A stretch of 64,000 nt of DNA from CAVONB01 sp963697205 (GTDB lineage: Bacteria; Pseudomonadota; Alphaproteobacteria; Rhizobiales; Hyphomicrobiaceae), in NCBI GenBank assembly GCA_963697205.1, contig CAVONB010000013.1, positions 248,001 to 312,000 on the forward strand, given 5' to 3'. The notes below the pieces were generated by a model. That model worked only from the letters and a program-made list of their open reading frames with translations, was not told the origin of the DNA and did no database searches. A program made the position numbers and the translations under genes. Positions 45,770 through 55,602 of this stretch are shown piece after piece. How positions within the stretch are numbered: the stretch's first letter is position 1; each line of letters opens with the position of its first letter.

Positions 45770-46215
45770 ATGTCCGAATCCGACATCCTCGAGCGCATGT
45801 TCGACGCCATCCAGGGCGTGCTGACCGTGTTCTCTATCTTCTTCACGCTCGTGTCGGCCTATCTGGCAGGCCTCTACCTGTTCCTGGCCCGCTCGCCGTT
45901 CGCCTTGCGCGCGCTGGCCTTCGGCCTGCTTGTCCATCGGCTTCGTTTTCCTCGGTGGCACCGCCGCTGTCGTCGGCCGCCTGCAGGACGGCCTGTTCGT
46001 CGCCTGGCAACGCCTTGGCAGCCCCGTCATCGCCATCCGCGACCTGCGCAACCCGCTGCCGGTACCGGAGCAGGTTGCCAGCGCACATCGCAGCCGCCGG
46101 CCTCTCCCAGCAGCAGGTCGGCGTCTTCACCGGCTGGATCGTTGCCATGGCAGTCTATCTCGCGCTCTTCTACCTGACATTCCTCTACCGCTGGCCGCAC
46201 GATCCGCCACGCTGA
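45770..46215 (+). CDS. Small inner-membrane protein within the pdh operon; frame broken by two extra bases
   Basis: Starting MSESDILERMFDAIQGVLTV, the protein has three or four hydrophobic segments: FSIFFTLVSAYLAGLYLF, LLSIGFVFLGGTAAVVG, and near the end GWIVAMAVYLALFYLTFL. The frame changes at about 45932 (between LALFGLL-type sequence and SIGFVF) and 46074 (after PVPEQ, before PAHIAAAGLS). Corrected length is 147 aa. The gene lies between pdhB and pdhC with short spacings, so it is cotranscribed with the dehydrogenase genes. I do not know a family. Its membrane character in an operon of soluble complex subunits is unusual. Confidence 0.62.
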
Positions 46216-46269
46216 TCGCCGCCCGCGCCCGCCCGACCGCCCTCGCACACGCCAAGAAAGACGAAACCC

Positions 46270-47637
46270 ATGCCGATCGAGATCCTGATGCCCGCCCTGT
46301 CGCCGACGATGGAAGAGGGCACGCTCGCCAAATGGCTGGTCAAGGAAGGCGACAAGATCACGTCCGGCAAAGTCATCGCCGAGATCGAGACCGACAAGGC
46401 GACGATGGAGGTCGAGGCGGTCGACGAGGGCACCATCGGCCGGATCCTGGTGCCAGCCGGCAGCGAAGGCGTGAAGGTCAACGCCCCGATCGCCGTGCTG
46501 CTGCTGGAGGGCGAAAGCGCTGGCGCGATCGGCGCGTCGGGCAACGGCCAGCAGCACCGCGCCAGCCGCGTCCGACCGGCGGCTGCAGCCCGCACCCAAG
46601 GCCGCCGCGCCGCAATCGGCCCCGGCCCCGGCGCAGACACAAGCGCAAGCGCAGCCGTCCGGCGCCCAAGTCTTCCAATGGGCACGCCGGCGACCGCATC
46701 TTCGCTTCCCCGCTCGCCCGCCGCATGGCGCGCGACGCCGGCATCGACCTGTCGCGCGTCGCCGGCTCGGGCCCGCACGGCCGCATCGTCAAGGCCGACA
46801 TCGAGGCAGCCGCCACGAGCGGGGCCGCGCGCGCGACCGGCTCCGCCGTCGCAACCCTGCCGCACGCAAGGCGCCGGCCAGCCGTCCGCGCTCGTGCCCG
46901 CGCTCGCCGACGACAAGATCCTTCAGCTCTACGAGAAGGACAGCTACGAGGTCGTCCCCCACGACGGCATGCGCAAGGTCATCGCCCAGCGCCTGACCCA
47001 GTCGAAGCAGACCGTCCCGCACTTCTACCTGTCGCTCGACTGCCGCCTCGACAATCTGCTCGCCGCCCGCGAGCGCATCAACGCAGCCTCCCCGAAGGAC
47101 GGCCCGCGCGCCTACAAGCTGTCCGTCAACGACTTCATCATCAAGGCGCTGGCGCTGGCGCTGCAGGCCGTGCCCGGCGCCAATGCAACCTGGACCGAAG
47201 GCGGCATGCTGCGCCATCGCCACTCCGACGTCGGCGTCGCCGTCGCCATCGAAGGCGGGTTGTTCACGCCGGTCATCCGCCAAGCCGAGCTGAAGACGCT
47301 GTCGGAGATCTCCAACGAGATGAAGGATCTCGCCGACCGCGCGCGCAAGCGCCGCCTCGCCCCGCACGAGTATCAGGGCGGCACCACGTCGATCTCCAAT
47401 CTCGGCATGTTCGGCATCAAGTCGTTCGATGCCGTCATCAACCCGCCGCACGCCACCATCCTCGCCGTCGGCGCGGGCGAGAAGCGCCCCGTCGTCTCCG
47501 GCGACCGCGTCGAGGTGGCCACGATCATGAGCTGCACGCTGTCATGCGACCACAGGGTTGTGGACGGCGCGCTGGGCGCGGAGCTGCTGAATGCCTTCAA
47601 GTCGTTGATCGAGGATCCCGTCCGGATGCTCGTCTGA
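46270..47637 (+). CDS. pdhC: Pyruvate dehydrogenase E2 (dihydrolipoamide acetyltransferase); three extra bases cancel
   Basis: Core of the pyruvate dehydrogenase complex, transferring acetyl from lipoate to CoA. N-terminal lipoyl domain (MPIEILMPALSPTMEEGTLA, ETDKATMEVEA); a Pro/Ala linker; peripheral subunit-binding domain (ASPLARRMARDAGIDLSRVA, GSGPHGRIVKADIE); catalytic domain ending LSCDHRVVDGALGAELLNAF with the His/Asp pair. The 455-codon frame looks open, but between about 46555 and 46862 the true protein is in the other two frames: extra bases near 46555, 46667 and 46860. The naive translation scrambles residues 96-197 and hides the binding domain. Corrected length 454 aa. Confidence 0.92.
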   Translation: MPIEILMPALSPTMEEGTLAKWLVKEGDKITSGKVIAEIETDKATMEVEAVDEGTIGRILVPAGSEGVKVNAPIAVLLLEGESAGAIGASGNGQQHRASRVRPAAAARTQGRRAAIGPGPGADTSASAAVRRPSLPMGTPATASSLPRSPAAWRATPASTCRASPARARTAASSRPTSRQPPRAGPRARPAPPSQPCRTQGAGQPSALVPALADDKILQLYEKDSYEVVPHDGMRKVIAQRLTQSKQTVPHFYLSLDCRLDNLLAARERINAASPKDGPRAYKLSVNDFIIKALALALQAVPGANATWTEGGMLRHRHSDVGVAVAIEGGLFTPVIRQAELKTLSEISNEMKDLADRARKRRLAPHEYQGGTTSISNLGMFGIKSFDAVINPPHATILAVGAGEKRPVVSGDRVEVATIMSCTLSCDHRVVDGALGAELLNAFKSLIEDPVRMLV

Positions 47638-47886
47638 GAGCCGCAACTCATTGAAACTCCACGAGAGCGGGACAAAGCTGATTCGCCCGTGCAAGCGCCT
47701 TTCCACAGCTCGTTTCGATTTGTGGCTCTTCCAACACGCGTCGCTTGTCAACGATGCGCGGCCCCGTGTCCGCACGCGTGCCCGTCCCGTTATCAGAGGG
47801 CAAGCAGTACCGCCGCGAGGGTGGTACGCGATCGCGAATATGTATGGCGCGTTGGGACCACCAGCCGAATTCTTGGAGTCACGACG

Positions 47887-48390
47887 ATGACCTTATCTCG
47901 CGCGCTGCGCGCACTCGTGCCGCTCACGATGGCTGCCGCCCTGGCAGGCTGCGCCAACGACCAGCCGCTGTTCGGATCCGACCTGCTGACCACCAGCTCC
48001 ATCACGCCCGCCGTGCAGGCGGCACCGCCGCCCACACCCCGCGTCGATCCCGCCTGTGTCGCGCTCCAGGCTAAGATCGACGGCCTGCGCCAGGAAGGTA
48101 CGCCCGAGCGCGTCGCAAAGGTCGCCACCGGCAAGACCAAGACGGTGAGCATCAAGCGCGCCTCGCTGGCCAAGGTCGCCGAGCTCGACGGGGCCAATCA
48201 GGAATTCCAGGCCAAGTGCTCCACGCTGCAGCCGGCCCGGGCCCAGACCGCGTCCACCAACTTGCCGCCCAACGTCTCTATCGTCAGCGGGCCGGCACCC
48301 GGCGCGGCAACCGCCCAGCAGGTCGCGACGGCGGCAAAGGCCGCAACCAAGGCGGCAACGCCGCCCGTCTTGCCTGCGACCACAGACTAA
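47887..48390 (+). CDS. Lipoprotein with Ala/Thr-rich tail, 167 aa
   Basis: Signal MTLSRALRALVPLTMAAALA leads into the lipobox LAGC (Cys22), so the protein is expected to be lipidated and outer-membrane or inner-membrane attached. The mature part has a Pro-rich stretch (APPPTPRVDPAC) with a Cys, a helical region (ALQAKIDGLRQEGTPERVAK, KTKTVSIKRASLAKVAELDG), another Cys, and a low-complexity Ala-rich end. The ATG at 47887 is supported by GGAGTC upstream. Related in layout to the lipoprotein at 48919. Function unknown. Confidence 0.75.
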   Translation: MTLSRALRALVPLTMAAALAGCANDQPLFGSDLLTTSSITPAVQAAPPPTPRVDPACVALQAKIDGLRQEGTPERVAKVATGKTKTVSIKRASLAKVAELDGANQEFQAKCSTLQPARAQTASTNLPPNVSIVSGPAPGAATAQQVATAAKAATKAATPPVLPATTD

Positions 48391-48918
48391 GGGCCCACGC
48401 CTCGCGCTCACCGCGCAGGCCGCCCCGATGCCAGAAGCTCCGCGCCCGACTGTCCCGTTCTCCCATCGAGAGTCGCGACGTCGGGCGCGTCGCGTTTCAC
48501 CCCGGAACAGTGCAATGCGGTGTTCCCATGCAGCGTGCCGATGGGCACCGCGACGCGCCCGTCCAGAATGGCAGCAAGCTTCCGGGAACCAGGCCGACGC
48601 CGCCCAAAGGCGACTACAGGAAACCCCGCTGCGGACAGTCAACGTGTGGCCGCTGGGCCGCGCTCGGAACACTGTTCGTCATGCGCGCCCCTCCGTCTTA
48701 TTCCTGATGCCGGCAAATCCCTTTACACATACGGTCGGAATGACACGACGCGTGCCGGACCGTGACAGGTCCTGGCAAGCCACATCGTCGTCATGATCGG
48801 ATGGAAAGCCTCCATTCGTGGACAAGGTGTCGACGGCGCCGGCCGCATCCATTGATGCGCAAGCCGCACGCGTCCGTTGCAATGGCAGCCGCCGCGGGGT
48901 GGCGAGGGGGACGACAGC
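48391..48918. other. 528-nt region without a supported gene
   Basis: Between the two lipoprotein genes. Open frames exist but show no ribosome-binding site, signal or coding bias I trust. I cannot exclude a short gene disrupted by an inserted base as in the neighbouring genes. Confidence 0.45.
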
Positions 48919-49236
48919 GTGCAGCCAACCGTTGGAACGATCCGCCGTGGGCGATGGGCTGTGGCGTTTGCCGCCGCCACACTCTTGGCAGCCGGCCTGC
49001 AGGGCTGCGCCAGCGACGGATCACAGGGCGGCGACCCCGGCGCCCGTCCGCTACCCTCCGGCTACACGTGCCAGGGCATCAAGAGCGAGATGTCGCGCCT
49101 GGATTCCCGCGGCGTGCGCTCCGCGGTCGAGGCCAAGCAGGCCGGCCAGAAGCTGTCGCCGTCACGGGCAGCCGATGCCGATCGCTACAACCAGCTTCTG
49201 AGCTATTACCTCGGCGCGCGCTGCCACACCCGCTGA
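48919..49236 (+). CDS. Small lipoprotein, 105 aa, GTG start
   Basis: GTG at 48919 with GAGGGGG upstream is preferred over the in-frame ATG at 48877, because it gives a compact signal: basic start, AVAFAAATLLAAG and lipobox LQGC. The mature protein has CASDGSQGGDPGARPLPSGY and TCQGIKSEMSRLDSRGVRSA, RAADADRYNQLLSYYLGARC, with two further cysteines near the ends that may pair. Similar in plan to the lipoprotein at 47887: after the anchor, a cysteine-bounded helical domain of about 70 residues with Lys-rich middle. Function unknown. Confidence 0.68.
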   Translation: MQPTVGTIRRGRWAVAFAAATLLAAGLQGCASDGSQGGDPGARPLPSGYTCQGIKSEMSRLDSRGVRSAVEAKQAGQKLSPSRAADADRYNQLLSYYLGARCHTR

Positions 49237-49375
49237 CCGCCTCCCTGCGAAAGGCGCTTTGCGCCGCCTCCGCCGATAGGCTTCAATGTCCGGGCTCCGG
49301 CTTCGCCGGAGCCCGTCGGCGTTCGGCGCGACGGCCCGCCCACTGACGCTCATCCAGCCGGAACAGCTGCCCGCC

Positions 49376-50823
49376 ATGTCGAATGCATCCTACGACGTCC
49401 TCATCATCGGCGCCGGTCCCGGCGGCTATGTCACCGCCATCCGCGCCGCACAGCTGGGCTTCAAGACCGCCATCGTCGAGCGCGAGCACCTCGGCGGCAT
49501 CTGCCTCAACTGGGGCTGCATCCCGACCAAGGCGCTACTGCGCTCCGCCGAGATCTATCACTACGCAACCCACGCCAAGGACTACGGCCTGTCGATCGAC
49601 GGCAAGGTCGGCTTCGATCCCGCCGCCATCGTCAAACGTTCGCGCGGCGTCTCGGGCCAGCTCAACGGCGGTGTCGGCTTCCTTCTGAAGAAGAACAAGG
49701 TCGATGTGATCTGGGGCGAAGCGACCATCACGAAGCCGGGCAACCGTCACCGTCGCCGCGCCGAAGAAGAAGCCGATGGAGCCACAGCATCCAGCCCCGA
49801 AGGGCACGCTCCAGCCCGGCACCTACAGCGCCAAGCACATCATCGTCGCCACCGGCGCGCGCCCGCGCGTCCTGCCCGGCATCGAGCCGGACGGACAACG
49901 CATCTGGACCTACTTCGAGGCAATGGTGCCCCCGACGATGCCGAAATCGCTGATCGTGATGGGCTCCGGCGCCATCGGCATCGAGTTCGCCTCGTTCTAT
50001 CGCACGCTCGGCGCCGAGGTGACGGTGATCGAACTCCTGCCTCAGATCCTCCCTGTCGAGGATGCAGAGATCGCGGCTCTCGCCCGCAAGCAGTTCGAGA
50101 AGCAGGGCATGAAGATCCTGACCGGCGCCAAGGTCACCAAGGTCGAAAAGTCCGCCGACGGCGTCACAGCCACTGTCGACCTCGGCGACGGCAAGACCGA
50201 AACGCTGAAGGCGGAGCGCCTGATCTCCGCGGTCGGCGTGCAGGGCAACGTCGAGGGCCTCGGCCTGGAAGCGCTGGGCATGAAGATGGACCGCGGCACG
50301 ATCGTCACCGACGGCCTCGGCCGCACGAACGTGCCCGGCATCTACGCCATCGGCGATGTCGCCGGCCCGCCGATGCTCGCCCACAAGGCCGAGCACGAAG
50401 GCGTCATCTGCGTGGAGACGATCAAGGGGCTCCACACCCATCCGATGGACAAGCGCAAGATCCCCGGCTGCACCTACTGCCACCCCCAGGTCGCCTCCGT
50501 CGGCCTGACCGAGGCCAAGGCCAAGGAGGCGGGCTATCAGGTCAAGGTCGGCCGCTTCCCGTTCCGCGGCAACGGCAAGGCGATCGCGCTGGGCGAGCCG
50601 GAGGGACTGGTCAAGACCGTGTTCGACGCCAAGACCGGCCAGCTGCTCGGCGCCCACATGGTCGGCGCCGAGGTGACGGAGCTGATCCAGGGCTATCGTG
50701 GTCGCCATGCAACTCGAGACGACCGAGGAGGACCTGATGCACACGGTCTTCCCTCATCCCACGCTCAGCGAAATGATGCACGAGAGCGTGCTCGACGCCT
50801 ACGGCCGGGTCATTCACGCCTGA
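49376..50823 (+). CDS. lpdA: Dihydrolipoyl dehydrogenase (E3); frame broken by two extra bases
   Basis: FAD-dependent reoxidation of dihydrolipoamide for pyruvate dehydrogenase. MSNASYDVLIIGAGPGGYVT (FAD GxGxxG), the redox disulfide GGICLNWGCIPTKALL, NAD-binding MGSGAIGIEFASFYRTLGAE, FAD-binding IYAIGDVAGPPMLAHKAEHE, and the C-terminal catalytic His region HTVFPHPTLSEMMHE. Extra bases lie near 49742 (TITKPG then TVTVAAPKKK) and 50697 (ELIQGY then VVAMQLETTEEDL). Correcting gives 481 aa. Together with pdhA, pdhB, pdhC it completes the complex. The short Pro/Lys insert with KKK between 49750 and 49830 is unusual for E3. Confidence 0.92.
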
Positions 50824-50973
50824 CACCACGCGCCTGGCACATGCGAACTTTCCGCCCGCACTCCGGTGTGGAGCGCGGCAGTCGCGACACGCCCGTCTCT
50901 GCTAAACTCGGGACAATTCGTGCGCCGATGCCGGAACGGCGCGCGCCATCGCTCGGCGGAGGCAGGTACAGGC

Positions 50974-52020
50974 GTGACGGCGGTCGCAGACAATCGGACA
51001 GATCGGGCCCAGGCCGCCGCCGCGATGGCGGCCGCCAGCTGGAATCCGCTGCCCTACCGCCTCGATCCCGACGGCTTGAAATACCTCAACGACGCGCCCT
51101 GCGCGCCCGATGACGGCACCGCCGATCAAGCCGGTGTCGCCACCGCGCGCCGCCGCTGGGGCCGAGCCGCGATCGCCGGATTGATCTTCGCGGCCCTCTT
51201 CGTAGTCGCCATGCAACCCGACTGGCTGCCGTTCAGCGGCGCGCCCGGCCATAGCTTCGGACCCAAGCCCGGCAGCACCGATCGCCCCAAGCCCAAGGCC
51301 ATCGAGACCCGTCCCTGGGCCGAAGCGCCCACGCCGCGCCCGCAGCCGGCAAACGCACCACGCCCGCGTCAGCCTGCCCCATCGCCGCAGATCACCAACC
51401 AGCGTCCGCCGATCGCAGGCCCGGACAGCACCCGCGCGCCACCGGTCGCCATCACCCGGTCGCGGACAGAACCCGACACCCTACCAGCACCCACGGCACT
51501 GGGCGCGGCGGGAAGGGGAGAAGCGTTGGACGTGGCCCGCAAGTCCCCGCCCATTGAGACCGCTGTCACGCCACGGGCAACATCAACGCCCGAGACGGTC
51601 GCTGCTCCCGCGACATCGGCCCCCGAAACCGCGCCTAGCGCGCCTTCTGGCGCACCAGCGGTTGAATCGTCTGCCGCAGCCGCCACGGCGATCGCGCCCG
51701 ACGCCGGCGCCATCGCCGCGACGGCGTCCCGGGAGACGGCCACCGTCGTGCCGTCCTCGACGCAACCCGTGTCCGACGTCGCCAAGGGCCGAGACACCGC
51801 GCTCGCGCCCCCATTGCCCATCCGCGCCGTCGACCCGCCAACGCCCGCCGACCTGGTCGCCTCCCCCGCGACCGGCCAGCGCCGCGCCGAGCGCCAGCAG
51901 CAATACCGACCCGCCAATGCTCAGCGCCCGCCCACCACGGCGAACCGCCGCCCGCCGCGCGACACCTCGCTAAACGATCCCTCAAACATCCGGGAACTGT
52001 TCTTCGGCCCCGGCCGATGA
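50974..52020 (+). CDS. Membrane-anchored Pro/Ala/Thr-rich protein, 348 aa
   Basis: GTG at 50974 has GGAGG about 11 nt upstream. The N-terminal 55 residues are cytoplasmic, then one membrane segment (AAIAGLIFAALFVVAM), then about 260 residues of low-complexity Pro, Ala, Thr and Ser, with runs such as TPETVAAPATSAPETAPSAP, ending NIRELFFGPGR. No folded domain is visible. A periplasmic spacer or envelope-spanning function is possible. Similar layout to the protein at 38463. Function unknown. Confidence 0.6.
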   Translation: MTAVADNRTDRAQAAAAMAAASWNPLPYRLDPDGLKYLNDAPCAPDDGTADQAGVATARRRWGRAAIAGLIFAALFVVAMQPDWLPFSGAPGHSFGPKPGSTDRPKPKAIETRPWAEAPTPRPQPANAPRPRQPAPSPQITNQRPPIAGPDSTRAPPVAITRSRTEPDTLPAPTALGAAGRGEALDVARKSPPIETAVTPRATSTPETVAAPATSAPETAPSAPSGAPAVESSAAAATAIAPDAGAIAATASRETATVVPSSTQPVSDVAKGRDTALAPPLPIRAVDPPTPADLVASPATGQRRAERQQQYRPANAQRPPTTANRRPPRDTSLNDPSNIRELFFGPGR

Positions 52021-52069
52021 ACGCAGCACCGCCCCGGCAACCGGGGCCACCTCCAGGGAAGTGACACGC

Positions 52070-52324
52070 ATGGACGCGCGCACCCAGCAGATCCTCACCA
52101 CCATCGTCATCGGCATCGTCGCCGGCTGGCTGGCCTCAATCCTGGTCGGCGGCCACGGTCTCGTCCGCTACCTCGTCACCGGCATCATCGGCGCCTTCGT
52201 CGGCGGCTTCGTGCTCGGCGCGGTCGGCATCAATCTGGGCATCCGCAACAAGCTCGCCGCCGACATCGTGACCGCGACCATTGGCGCCGTGATCGTCGTA
52301 ATTCTGGCCCGGATCATCGCGTAG
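52070..52324 (+). CDS. GlsB/YeaQ/YmgE-family small membrane protein, copy 1
   Basis: An 84-aa protein with three membrane segments; GGxxAGWLAxxLVGG (VAGWLASILVGGHG), GIIGAFVGGFVLGAVGI and TIGAVIVVILARII are the signatures of the transglycosylase-associated (GlsB/YeaQ/YmgE) family, small stress-related inner-membrane proteins of undefined action. The ATG at 52070 has AGGGAAG 8 nt upstream; a GTG three codons earlier is the alternative. A paralogue follows 36 nt downstream, so these form a tandem pair. Confidence 0.85.
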   Translation: MDARTQQILTTIVIGIVAGWLASILVGGHGLVRYLVTGIIGAFVGGFVLGAVGINLGIRNKLAADIVTATIGAVIVVILARIIA

Positions 52325-52360
52325 TCTGATCAGTGGACGTCAACGCGGAGGTTTCGCACA

Positions 52361-52657
52361 ATGCCGTCGATGGAGCAGATCGGTCCCTACTGGCCGTTGA
52401 TCGTGATGGCCCTCAATGGCCTCGTCGCCGGCTGGCTTGCCGGCCAGATCCTCGGCGGCGGCGGGCTCATTCGCAATATTGTGGTCGGCGTCATCGGATC
52501 GGTGGTCGGCGGCGTCCTGCAAAGCAAGGGCCTCCTCAACCTTCCCGAGAGCATCACCAGCATCACCAACACGATCCCCTACGGCACCCAGATCCTGGTC
52601 TCCACCATCGGCGCCATGCTTGTCATCATCATCGCCCGCTTCCTGGGCGGCCGCTGA
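52361..52657 (+). CDS. GlsB/YeaQ/YmgE-family small membrane protein, copy 2
   Basis: A 98-aa paralogue of the preceding gene: ALNGLVAGWLAGQILGGGGL, IVVGVIGSVVGGVLQSKG and TQILVSTIGAMLVIIIARFL. It has a longer, less conserved loop between helices two and three (LLNLPESITSITNTIPYG). The ATG at 52361 has GGAGG 10 nt upstream. Cotranscription with copy 1 is likely. Confidence 0.85.
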   Translation: MPSMEQIGPYWPLIVMALNGLVAGWLAGQILGGGGLIRNIVVGVIGSVVGGVLQSKGLLNLPESITSITNTIPYGTQILVSTIGAMLVIIIARFLGGR

Positions 52658-52769
52658 CCGCGCCGGTCCACGACTTGAAGCGACCGGCACACGTCGCCAT
52701 CTGGCCAGACGGTTACCTCGTCCGAAGTCGGGTTGGCGCCAGCCGCCGGCCACGGCTAAAAGGAAGGCC

Positions 52770-53733
52770 ATGGTCACGCTGATCGACAACCGCCGCCCCG
52801 CTGACGCCGCCCGCGCGCGTCACCCGGAGAAAGCCAACCGCCCAGACGCGCCGCTCCTGCGCAAGCCGGACTGGATCCGTGTCAAGGCGCCGGGCTCGCC
52901 CCAGTACACCGAGACGCGCGCCATCGTGCGCGAGGCCAAACTTCACACCGTGTGCGAGGAGGCCGGCTGCCCCAACATCGGAGAGTGCTGGGAAAAGCGC
53001 CACGCGACCATGATGATCATGGGCGACACCTGCACCCGCGCCTGCGCCTTCTGCAATGTGCGCACGGGCCTGCCCGAACCGCTCGACGCCGCCGAGCCGC
53101 AGCGCGTGGCCGATGCCGTCGCCCGCCTCGGGCTCGCCCACGTCGTCATCACGTCTGTCGATCGCGACGACCTCGCAGACGGCGGCGCGCAGCATTTCGC
53201 CGACGTCATCACCGCCATCCGGCGAGCCTGTCCGACGACCACGATCGAGGTCCTGACGCCGGATTTCCTGCGCAAAGACGGCGCACTCGAGGTCGTCGTG
53301 GCCGCACGGCCCGACGTCTTCAACCACAACCTCGAGACGGTGCCGGGCCTCTATCTGAAGATCCGTCCCGGCGCGCGCTACTTCCACTCGCTGCGCCTGC
53401 TGCAGCGCGTCAAGGAACTCGATCCCGCGATGTTCACCAAGTCCGGCATCATGGTCGGCCTTGGCGAGACGCGCGACGAGGTGCTGCAACTGATGGACGA
53501 TCTGCGCTCCGCCGACGTCGATTTCCTCACCATCGGCCAGTACCTGCAGCCGACCCGCAAGCACGCCGAGGTCAAGGCGTTCGTGACACCGGCCGAGTTC
53601 GACGGCTACGCGCGCATGGCCAAGGGCAAGGGTTTCCTGCTGGTGTCGTCGAGCCCGCTGACGCGCTCGTCCTATCACGCCGGCGACGACTTCGCGCGGC
53701 TGCAGCGCCGCGCGCCAGGCGCAGGCGCGCTGA
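52770..53733 (+). CDS. lipA: Lipoyl synthase LipA; one extra base near the 3' end
   Basis: Radical SAM enzyme inserting two sulfurs into octanoyl groups on lipoyl domains. The auxiliary cluster motif CEEAGCPNIGEC and the SAM cluster CTRACAFC are intact, with VVITSVDRDDLADGG, VEVLTPDF-like IEVLTPDFLRKDG and GLGETRDEVLQLM. RBS AGGAAGG precedes the ATG. The frame is correct to DDFARL, after which the open frame runs on for 85 nonsense codons across coq10; removing one base at about 53704 gives RAARQAQAR and a TGA at 53731-53733, with coq10 starting 13 nt later. Corrected length is 320 aa. Confidence 0.93.
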
Positions 53734-53746
53734 CTGGGGAGGCGAG

Positions 53747-54226
53747 GTGCCGACGTACCAGACCCGCCGCCGCGTGCCTTATTCGCCGCGCCAGATGTTC
53801 GATCTCGTCGCCGACGTCGAGCAGTATCCGAAGTTCCTGCCGCTGTGCGAAAGCCTGGCCGTGCGCACGCGCACCACCGACGCTGAAGGCGGCACCGTGC
53901 TGGTCGCCGCCATGGGTGTCGGCTACGGCGCCATCCGCGAGACCTTCACGAGCCGCGTGACGCTCGTGCCTGGCGCCAACCGGATCCTCGTCGCCTACCT
54001 CGACGGCCCCTTCAGCCAACTCGACAATCGCTGGACGTTCAAGCCCGTCGGCGAAACCGGCTGCGACGTGGAATTCTGGATCTCCTACGAGTTCCGCTCG
54101 CGCATGCTCGGCCTCTTGATGGGCGCCATGTTCGACAAGGCTTTCCGGCGCTTCGCCGAGGCCTTCGAGCAGCGCGCGCGCGTCGTCTATGGCCCTCCGG
54201 TCGATCTCCCCCGCTCGACGGTCTGA
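53747..54226 (+). CDS. Coq10/RatA-type SRPBCC protein, GTG start
   Basis: A 159-aa START-like (SRPBCC) protein: TYQTRRRVPYSPRQMFDLVA, DVEQYPKFLPLCESLAVR, GAIRETFTSRVTLVPGANRI, LDNRWTFKPVGETGCDVEFW and FRSRMLGLLMGAMFDKAFRR. In bacteria and mitochondria the family binds ubiquinone (Coq10) and is also annotated as RatA toxin; in alphaproteobacteria it is constantly found next to lipA. The GTG at 53747 has GGGGAGG 4-5 nt upstream. Function as ubiquinone-binding chaperone is inferred from the family. Confidence 0.9.
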   Translation: MPTYQTRRRVPYSPRQMFDLVADVEQYPKFLPLCESLAVRTRTTDAEGGTVLVAAMGVGYGAIRETFTSRVTLVPGANRILVAYLDGPFSQLDNRWTFKPVGETGCDVEFWISYEFRSRMLGLLMGAMFDKAFRRFAEAFEQRARVVYGPPVDLPRSTV

Positions 54227-54353
54227 GCGCGCAGGTCAGGTCTCGAGTAGCCCGCCACCCATTGATGTCGTCGCGGGTTGCTCGTGGGCGCCGAACTCGG
54301 AGGAAGGTTGCGCGGCCCATGAGGCCGCGCCGTCAGACCGGGCCGCCCAGACC

Positions 54354-55591
54354 ATGCGCATTCTCTTCGTCCACCAGAATTTCCCGGCGCAGTTCGTGCA
54401 CCTTGCGCCCGCGCTCGCCACACGCGGCCACGACGTGTCCGCCCTGACAGTCGACACCAACCAGCGGCCGACACCGGTCCCGCGGTCGACCTATGCCTAC
54501 GCCCCCCAGCGCATCGCCCGCTCCCCGCTCACCCTCGGCTTTGCGGCGAGCGCTGATCGCGGCGCCGTGGTCGCGCGCGCCGCCGAGCGCCTGCGCCGCG
54601 AGGAGGGGCTCGCGCCCGACGTCATCTTCGGCCACGTCGGCTGGGGCGAAAGCCTCTACCTGAAGGAGGTCTGGCCGGACGCCCGCCTCATCGCCTACGC
54701 CGAATTCTACTGGCGCTCGCGCGGCCTCTATTACGAGTTCGACGAGGCCATCTATCCCCGCGATTTCCAGCAGGCCCTCTCTGCGGCGACCACGACAGCG
54801 AGCCTCACCGCCCTGCTGGCAATCGCCGACGGCGCTGTCTCGCCCACAAGCTGGCAGGCGCGCTCTTTCCCGCCAGCCTTCAAGAACCTGATCCGCGTCA
54901 TCCATGACGGCATCGATACCGCGACCGCCAGACCCAACCCGGACGCCACCGTCTCTCTGCCCAAGCGCAACCTGACCTTCCACCCCGGCGACGAGGTGCG
55001 TGACGTTCGTCAACCGCACGCTCGAGCCGCACCGCGGCTATCACGTCTTCATGCGCGCGCTACCGCACGTGCTGAAAGCCCGGCCCAAGGCGCACATCGT
55101 CATCGTCGGCGGCACCGGCCGCGATAGCACGGGCTACGGCCCGCCGCCCAAGGGCGGCAAGCCTTGGCGCGACATCTTCCTGGCCGAGGTCGCCGATCGC
55201 TTGGACCTGTCGCGTGTGCACTTCGTCGGCAAGGTGCCCCATGCCGTTGTTCCTGAACCTCATGCAGGTCTCACGCGCCCACGCCTACCTGACCTATCCC
55301 GGCGTGCTGTCGTGGTCGATGCTGGAGGCCATGAGCTGCGGCGCCGTCATCGTGGGATCGCGCACGCCGCCCGTCGAGGAGGTCATCACCGACGGCGTCG
55401 ACGGCCGGCTCGTCGACTTCTTCAACCATGACCGCTTGGCTGAGACGCTGATCGACACACTGGCGCGTCCGTCCGCCTTCCAGGCGATGCGCGCCGCCGC
55501 ACGCCGCACGATCATCGAGCGCTATGATCTACAATCCGTCTGCCTGCCGCAGCAGATTGCCTACGTCGAGGCCGTCGCCGCGGCTACGTGA
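54354..55591 (+). CDS. Family 4-like glycosyltransferase; frame broken by two extra bases
   Basis: A GT-B glycosyltransferase: MRILFVHQNFPAQFVHLAPA, VIFGHVGWGESLYLKEVWPD, then FVNRTLEPHRGYHVFMRALP, FLNLMQVSRAHAYLTYPGVL and the nucleotide-binding SWSMLEAMSCGAVIVGSRTP (with the Ex7E region). Extra bases near 54999 (GDEV then VTFVNRT) and 55247 (PHAV then FLNLMQV) break the frame; corrected length is 411 aa. It lies between coq10 and cinA, where glycosyltransferases are not usual. Likely role in surface polysaccharide; donor and acceptor unknown. Confidence 0.85.
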
Positions 55592-55602
55592 GTCTGCATC
55601 GC

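Noticed and set aside
53734..53960. C-terminal extension of LipA seen when translating straight on
   Set aside because: The extension lies over coq10 in the wrong frame; removing one base at about 53704 gives a normal LipA end just before the coq10 ribosome-binding site.
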